NCBI GenBank assembly: GCA_011390935.1
Contig: JAABRL010000009.1
Location: 1 to 64,000, forward strand
DNA length: 64,000 nt
Source: Gemmatimonas sp.
GTDB taxonomy: Bacteria > Gemmatimonadota > Gemmatimonadetes > Gemmatimonadales > Gemmatimonadaceae
Reading direction: 5' to 3'
Part shown: in pieces, positions 59,324-64,000 of the stretch
Layout of the letters: every line of letters starts with the position of its first letter
Position numbering within the stretch: the stretch's first letter is position 1
Position numbers and translations under genes: made by a program
The notes under the pieces: model-generated
Database searches by the model: none
Told to the model about the DNA's origin: nothing
Seen by the model: the letters and a program-made list of their open reading frames with translations, nothing else

Positions 59324-60318
59324 GCCTCCCCCGCCCCGCGTACCGCGGGCTCATCGTGCTCATCTCGAATCTCGCCCACCAATTCCTCCAGCAGATCTTC
59401 CAGCGTGACCAGGCCGGCCACCGTGCCGTCCGTCGCGCGCACGATCGCCAACTGTCGCCGAGCACGCAACAAGTCGTACAGCAGTTCGCCCGCCGGCTGC
59501 GTGGTGGGAGCTTCGGCGATCGGACGCAACGCGGGGCGCGTCTGTCCCGATTCGACGAAGACATCGAACGCGTGCAGCATCCCGACCGGATGGTCGATCG
59601 TGCTGCGATAGACGGGCACGCGGCTGAACGCCGACTGCGCGATGCGGCGCGCCAGTTCGTCGGTCGGGAGCGATTCTTCGAGCGCAAAGATGTCGCCGCG
59701 TGTCGTCATGACGTCAGCGGCCGTCTTGCCACTGAGCTGCACCACACCGGAGATGATCGCCAGCTCCTCGCTGGCATCGAGACCATCGAGCGTGACGTCC
59801 TGCAGGAGCTCCTCGATACCCTCGGATGACGCCTCGCTCGCCTCGGCGATCGCCGTGGATTTCGGCGCCACGGTCCGCGCCAGCGCCAGTGCCGCATACC
59901 GTGCCACTTGCCGGAACGGTGCGAGCACGACTGCGAGTGAACTCAAGACCGGGACAAACAACGGCACCAATGCCGCCGCCCATCGGCGCGCAATGGCTCT
60001 GGGCAGCAACTGGCCGAGGGTGAGGATGAGCACCGCCAGGAGGATCGCGTCGAGCACCAGCCGTTGCACATCGCCGCGGTTGAGCAACGCCAGCCCAGCG
60101 CCGGCAAGAAACACGGCCAGCGCGACGCCGGTCCCCGCCGTCATGAGCAGTCGCTTCGGACGCTCGACAAAACGCTGCACCGGCTCGAGGTTTGCGTCGT
60201 CGTCGCGTTCAATCCAGGAGCGCAGCCACAGCCGATTGACCGAGCGCACGGCGGTCGCGCCGGCGGTGAGCAGGGCCACCACCAACGTTGCGCTGCCCAT
60301 GATCAACAGGCGCGTCAC
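59320..60318 (-). CDS. CBS-pair membrane protein, CorC-like but lacking the CorC domain
   Basis: The 332-residue protein has three or four hydrophobic helices (about 4-22, 58-78, 88-105, 115-135), then a charged linker GIEELLQDVTLDGLDASEELAI and a CBS pair (TTRGDIFALEES, FSRVPVYRS, LLEELVGEIRDEHDE). It ends right after the second CBS motif; the CorC_HlyC domain found in its neighbour is absent. Family roles include magnesium/cobalt efflux. ATGA overlaps link it to both neighbours. Confidence 0.85.
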   Translation of the reverse strand: MTRLLIMGSATLVVALLTAGATAVRSVNRLWLRSWIERDDDANLEPVQRFVERPKRLLMTAGTGVALAVFLAGAGLALLNRGDVQRLVLDAILLAVLILTLGQLLPRAIARRWAAALVPLFVPVLSSLAVVLAPFRQVARYAALALARTVAPKSTAIAEASEASSEGIEELLQDVTLDGLDASEELAIISGVVQLSGKTAADVMTTRGDIFALEESLPTDELARRIAQSAFSRVPVYRSTIDHPVGMLHAFDVFVESGQTRPALRPIAEAPTTQPAGELLYDLLRARRQLAIVRATDGTVAGLVTLEDLLEELVGEIRDEHDEPAVRGAGEA

Positions 60319-61589
60319 GTGTCATCCTCCGTGCCGTCGGACGGTCGCCGTTCGAGGAATACACGCGCCACCTTGCGACGGACCACGCGCTCCACGATCA
60401 CGCGAAACCCCTCGATATCGAGCGTCTCGCCCGCACGCGGCACCCGGCCAAGCAGTTCGAAGATGAGCCCGCCAATCGTGCTGACTTCCTCGCGGCGAAA
60501 GTCGGCGTCGAGCGCGTCGGAGAGTTCATCGAGCGTGAGACGACCGGACACCCAGTAGCGGACGCCGTCCTCTTCTTCGATGTGCCGCTCTTCGTCATCG
60601 TACTCGTCACGAATTTCACCGACCAGCTCCTCGAGAATGTCCTCGATGGTGACCATGCCTTCGGTGCCGCCGTATTCGTCCACGACGATGGCGATGTGCG
60701 TGTGGGATGCCTTGAAATCACGCAGCTGATCGGCAATGCGTTTGGTGGACGGGATGTATTGCGCCTCGCGAATCAGCGCGGTCCAATCGTCAGCGGGCTC
60801 CTCGTCGGCTATGACGGCACTGAGCAGGTCCTTGGCATAGAGCACGCCCACGATTTCATCGACGGATCCCACATACACGGGAACGCGCGAGTGGTGGGCG
60901 CTGCGCACGCGATCCACGACCTCATTCCACGGGGTATCACGGTCGAGCGCAATCATGTCCACCCGAGGTACCATCACCTCGCTCACCGTCGTCTCTCCGA
61001 AATCGAACACGCCGAGCAGCAAGTCGCGTGTGACATTGGAGACGGAGGGCTCCGCTTCGACGACCTGCCGGAACTGTTCCGCGGCGGTCTCACGCGCATC
61101 CTCGGGTGAGCGCGGCGGCACCATGAAACGTTGCAGCCCGCGATCGAGCGCGGCACCGAGCTGCACAACCGGCCAGAGCAACGTCTCGGTGGCGCGCGTG
61201 AAGGGCGCGAGCACGCGGGTGGCGGAATCGTGAAGGATGTCCCCCAACGCGCGCGCGATGCTCTCGGTCACGAGCACGCTGGCGATCGCCGCACCAAGCA
61301 ACCCGATTCCGCCGAGCGCGGAGGGCGTCCCAGCACCACTGAGCGCCACCGCGACCGCCCCCCCGGTCGTGCCGTGCGCCGCCACACGCAGGAACGCGAG
61401 CGCCCGGTGCGCCCGCTCGCGCGCAGGCAGCGATCGATCGGCGATCACCGCCCCGCCGCCGGTACTCGGAGGCTCGCTGTCAGGTGATTCGACGGTCGGC
61501 ACCGACGCCAGCAACGCACCGTCCGCGACGGTAGCCACGGCGGCGGTCGCACCACTGAGGGCCGCGACGACGAGCGGTATCGCACTCAT
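60315..61589 (-). CDS. CorC/HlyC-type CBS-pair membrane protein
   Basis: The 424-residue protein has several hydrophobic N-terminal segments (to about 125), then the linker LLLGVFDFGETTVSEVMVPRVDM with the two CBS domains (HHSRVPVYVGSVDEIVGVLYAKDL; IAIVVDEYGGTEGMVTIEDILEELVGEIRDE) and a C-terminal CorC_HlyC domain (SGRLTLDELSDAL to the end). Homologues are involved in divalent-metal efflux and in gliding or stress phenotypes. ATG 61589 overlaps the ybeY stop (ATGA), so the longer open frame is rejected. Confidence 0.9.
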   Translation of the reverse strand: MSAIPLVVAALSGATAAVATVADGALLASVPTVESPDSEPPSTGGGAVIADRSLPARERAHRALAFLRVAAHGTTGGAVAVALSGAGTPSALGGIGLLGAAIASVLVTESIARALGDILHDSATRVLAPFTRATETLLWPVVQLGAALDRGLQRFMVPPRSPEDARETAAEQFRQVVEAEPSVSNVTRDLLLGVFDFGETTVSEVMVPRVDMIALDRDTPWNEVVDRVRSAHHSRVPVYVGSVDEIVGVLYAKDLLSAVIADEEPADDWTALIREAQYIPSTKRIADQLRDFKASHTHIAIVVDEYGGTEGMVTIEDILEELVGEIRDEYDDEERHIEEEDGVRYWVSGRLTLDELSDALDADFRREEVSTIGGLIFELLGRVPRAGETLDIEGFRVIVERVVRRKVARVFLERRPSDGTEDDT

Positions 61590-62089
61590 GCCGTGCGGGC
61601 CGAGGACGACAACCAGCGCGTGAGCAATCGCTCCTGACGCTTCCACATCTCCGAGTCCTCGCGCGCACTGTCGACCGGGTGGTCCCAGCCACAGGCGTGC
61701 AGCGTGCCGTGCACCACCAGGCGTGCCACCTCCTCACGTACACCAACGCCCCACTCACGCGCCTGCAGGCGAGCGACCTCCGGGCAGATGTAGATGTCAG
61801 CCACAAGCACGCCGGCGCCATCGTCCCCCAGCGCGAAGGTGATCACATCGGTGGGTCCCCGGTGTGCAAGATGCTGCTTGTTGAGCCGCGCCATGGCGCG
61901 CGCAGTCACGAGCGTGATGCTGAGCATGGCATCGGGAACGCCCTCGGCCTTGAGCACAAGGCGCGACAGTGCGGCCAGGCGCTCGGTGGCAACGGGGGTG
62001 CGCACACCGTCACAGGACACGGAAACCGCGAGCCGTGGTGCGGTCGAACGGGACGAACGAGCAGACAGCGGAGAACGCGAACGCGTCAT
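61586..62089 (-). CDS. ybeY: endoribonuclease YbeY (16S rRNA maturation)
   Basis: The 167-residue metal-dependent RNase has the signature HGTLHACGWDH, three zinc-binding His residues in H-x3-H-x5-H, and RGPTDVITFALGDD upstream. YbeY matures 16S rRNA 3' ends. It is coupled to the HD-domain gene before it and to the CBS gene after it. This PgpH-YbeY-CorC order is a common bacterial arrangement. Confidence 0.93.
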   Translation of the reverse strand: MTRSRSPLSARSSRSTAPRLAVSVSCDGVRTPVATERLAALSRLVLKAEGVPDAMLSITLVTARAMARLNKQHLAHRGPTDVITFALGDDGAGVLVADIYICPEVARLQAREWGVGVREEVARLVVHGTLHACGWDHPVDSAREDSEMWKRQERLLTRWLSSSARTA

Positions 62090-64000
62090 GAGGGCGCAAG
62101 GACAGGGGGAGAGTTCGGACGATCGGCACCGATGCCGTCGGGGCCGGGATACGCAATGCGCGTATGCCGCATTGCGGACAGGATGCGTACGAACTCCGAC
62201 TTCACAACTTCAAGTTGTTGCATGGTGATCGGGGCATCGCGCAACTGTCCCTGCTCGATGCGACTGCGCGTAATCGTTTCGACCACCTCGCGGACGCGGG
62301 CCGGCGTAGGATCGGGGAGCACGCGCGTCGCGGCTTCCACGCCATCGGCCAGCATGCAGATCGCCGTTTCGATGCTCTGCGGACGCGGCCCCGGATAGGA
62401 GAACTCACCGTGGCCCGCAATCGTTGCATCGCGCTCGCGTGCCTTCTCGAGGAAGTACGTGATGGGTCCGGTGCCGTGGTGCTCCGCGATGAACGCGCGT
62501 ACTGACAGCGGGACCTTCGACTCCGCCGCGAGTGTCAGTCCTTCGCGCACATGATTGCGAATGATCGCTGCGCTGGCCGCCGGCTTGAGCTTGTCATGCG
62601 GATTGCGGCCGCGCGGCTGGTTCTCCACGAAGTACTCGGGCTTGTCCAGCTTGCCGATATCGTGATAGTACGCGCCCACGCGGGCAAGCAGCGCGTTGGC
62701 CCCCACCGCCTGCGTCGCCGCCTCCACGAGATTGGCCATGGAGAGCGTATGTGCCCAGGTGCCTGGCGCTTCAACGGCCAGCCGTCGCAGTAGCGGTCGG
62801 TTGAGGTCGGACCACTCCAGCAGCTTGAGATACGTGTCGACGCCGCACACCTCCTCGGCCGCCGGATGCAGCGCCATGGCGAGCGCGACGGACACCACGG
62901 CGTTCATGCCGCCGAACATGGCCGCCTGCAGCATCTCCCCGGAACTCCAGCCAAACGCCAGCGATGCGATCAACGCGGCGACGACGTAGGCACCGGCCAG
63001 CGCCAGAATCGAGGAGACGAACTGCGTCCGACGCTCGAGTCTGCGCACACTGAAGGCGGCCGCAGCCCCTCCCACCAGCACGAAAAAGAGTGTGCCCCCG
63101 CCACGGAACGCGGGCTGCACCCCCACCAGCACGGCGAGCACGAGCGCACACACCAGCGCGATCCGAGAGTCGAACAGAATGCTGATCAGAAGCGCGGCGG
63201 CGCCGACGGGGATGAGGGCGCCCGGGACTTCGCTGCCGCGCAACGCCAGACCGGCACCGAGCAGCACGACGGCGATCGACGCGCCGAGCACAAGCAGCGC
63301 ACGGGGCCGCGCGTAGATCTCGGGTCGGTAGAAGGCGAGCGTGATCACGAAGATGCTGAGCACGGCAAGATCGAGCAGGAACGCTCCCAGCACGCGACGT
63401 GCGCCGCCGGAATCCGCCGCCCCGGTGCCAATGACATCGCGCAGGGCTTCGAGCCGCGCTCGATCTTCCTCGCGGACCACTTCGTGTGCCCCGATGATCT
63501 TCTCTCCGCTGCGTACTTCGAAACGCCACGGTTGCACGGTGGCCAGCGCGTCATCGCGTCGCTGCGCGGTCGTCACGCTATCGAAGCGCAGCGAGGGCAC
63601 GAAGACGCCGGCGAGCAGGTGCTGAAACGCCCCGTCGGCGACCGTGGACGCAGGATCGGGATGCACGCTGCGCGCCACCCGCAGCACATCGCTCCACGAC
63701 TGTACCGCATCGGTCGCCACCGACCGCTCTTCGCCGCTGCGCAGTAGTCGGACCGTTCCCGGCAGTGCATCCAGTGTGCGTGACGGCGCGACCCCGTCGG
63801 GGAGGGCGCGCTCGTAAGTGCGCCGGACTGCGGTAAACACCGCCGCGCGACGACTCGGGAACGTGAGCCACTCGGCCTCCGCGGTGGTCAGCGTCACACC
63901 CGCCGATGCCGCAACATCTCGGATTTGCTCGAGCGCCATGCGACGAGACGCGGTGTCGTCGCGGATCGGGACGGAGTCGAGCCGCCGCGAGAGCCCGGCC
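62086..64000 (-). CDS. PgpH-like 7TM-HD phosphohydrolase (5' end outside window)
   Basis: The visible 638 codons run to the right edge without a start; the frame before the internal ATG at 63939 is open and reads like protein (LSRRLDSVPIRDDTASRR), so the gene probably begins beyond. The N-terminal part is an extracellular 7TMR-HDED-like region, then about seven membrane helices (region 190-380 from the internal ATG), then an HD domain: TWAHTLSMANLVEAA, and ARVGAYYHDIGKLDKPEYF. PgpH enzymes hydrolyse cyclic di-AMP. The stop overlaps ybeY in ATGA. Confidence 0.9.
   Translation of the reverse strand, partial: AGLSRRLDSVPIRDDTASRRMALEQIRDVAASAGVTLTTAEAEWLTFPSRRAAVFTAVRRTYERALPDGVAPSRTLDALPGTVRLLRSGEERSVATDAVQSWSDVLRVARSVHPDPASTVADGAFQHLLAGVFVPSLRFDSVTTAQRRDDALATVQPWRFEVRSGEKIIGAHEVVREEDRARLEALRDVIGTGAADSGGARRVLGAFLLDLAVLSIFVITLAFYRPEIYARPRALLVLGASIAVVLLGAGLALRGSEVPGALIPVGAAALLISILFDSRIALVCALVLAVLVGVQPAFRGGGTLFFVLVGGAAAAFSVRRLERRTQFVSSILALAGAYVVAALIASLAFGWSSGEMLQAAMFGGMNAVVSVALAMALHPAAEEVCGVDTYLKLLEWSDLNRPLLRRLAVEAPGTWAHTLSMANLVEAATQAVGANALLARVGAYYHDIGKLDKPEYFVENQPRGRNPHDKLKPAASAAIIRNHVREGLTLAAESKVPLSVRAFIAEHHGTGPITYFLEKARERDATIAGHGEFSYPGPRPQSIETAICMLADGVEAATRVLPDPTPARVREVVETITRSRIEQGQLRDAPITMQQLEVVKSEFVRILSAMRHTRIAYPGPDGIGADRPNSPPVLAPS

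Overview
The window is 64 kb of GC-rich bacterial chromosome, densely packed, with about 55 protein genes and two tRNA genes, nearly all on the minus strand. Only the cupin, SDR, ilvE, oxyR-like, PEP-CTERM and one small membrane-protein gene lie on the plus strand. Several features suggest a didermal aerobic heterotroph of the Gemmatimonadota type: a five-helix cytochrome b558-type SdhC without SdhD, TonB-plug proteins built from carboxypeptidase-regulatory domains, lipoproteins, a PEP-CTERM protein, and few Shine-Dalgarno sites. The phylum is an inference from style and content; no marker was compared.

Layout from left to right. (1) 0-0.8 kb: VapBC-like toxin-antitoxin pair, toxin cut by the edge. 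(2) 0.9-5.3 kb: TCA genes mdh-sdhCAB. (3) 5.4-7.2 kb: molybdopterin genes moaD-moaE-moaA. (4) 7.3-20.2 kb: HU, then a long compact run read as udg-dnaB-radA-ispD-sua5-ptp-aroE-comF-gap-pgk-tpiA-secG-carA. (5) 20.4-25.9 kb: rpoZ, gmk and yicC, preceded by a TonB-plug outer-membrane protein and leucyl aminopeptidase. (6) 26-29.1 kb: tRNA-Asn, a plus-strand cupin-SDR-ilvE group, a lipoprotein and tRNA-Leu. (7) 29.1-31.5 kb: ECF sigma, zinc anti-sigma, CpxP-like and TlpA-like genes in one tight operon. (8) 31.5-34.5 kb: L21, L27 and RNase G. (9) 34.9-39.8 kb: acyl-CoA dehydrogenase, amidohydrolase, RecQ. (10) 39.9-44.2 kb: katG with a divergent two-cysteine OxyR, then a PEP-CTERM gene followed by a remnant of a second LysR gene. 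(11) 44.2-46.3 kb: poorly known small genes. (12) 46.4-53.8 kb: U32 peptidase-like protein and an operon of AtuA, its small partner, a carboxyltransferase and a B12-binding mutase subunit. (13) 53.8-64 kb: a second plug protein, then a chain of ATGA-coupled genes from a PgpH-like HD protein through YbeY, two CBS proteins and MeaB to the mutase large subunit.

Most notable: the mutase large subunit carries the isobutyryl-CoA-mutase pair Phe93/Gln211 instead of the methylmalonyl-CoA-mutase pair Tyr/Arg. Its B12 subunit sits in a different operon with AtuA-family proteins and an MCC/GCC-type carboxyltransferase, which suggests a branched acyl-CoA route that is not simply propionate metabolism. 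Also notable: six genes have a TAnnnT box ending 6-7 nt before the start codon, as expected for leaderless mRNAs; a roughly 31-bp promoter block is nearly identical upstream of mdh and of the B12 subunit; and a degenerate copy of the oxyR 3' end marks the far side of the PEP-CTERM gene.
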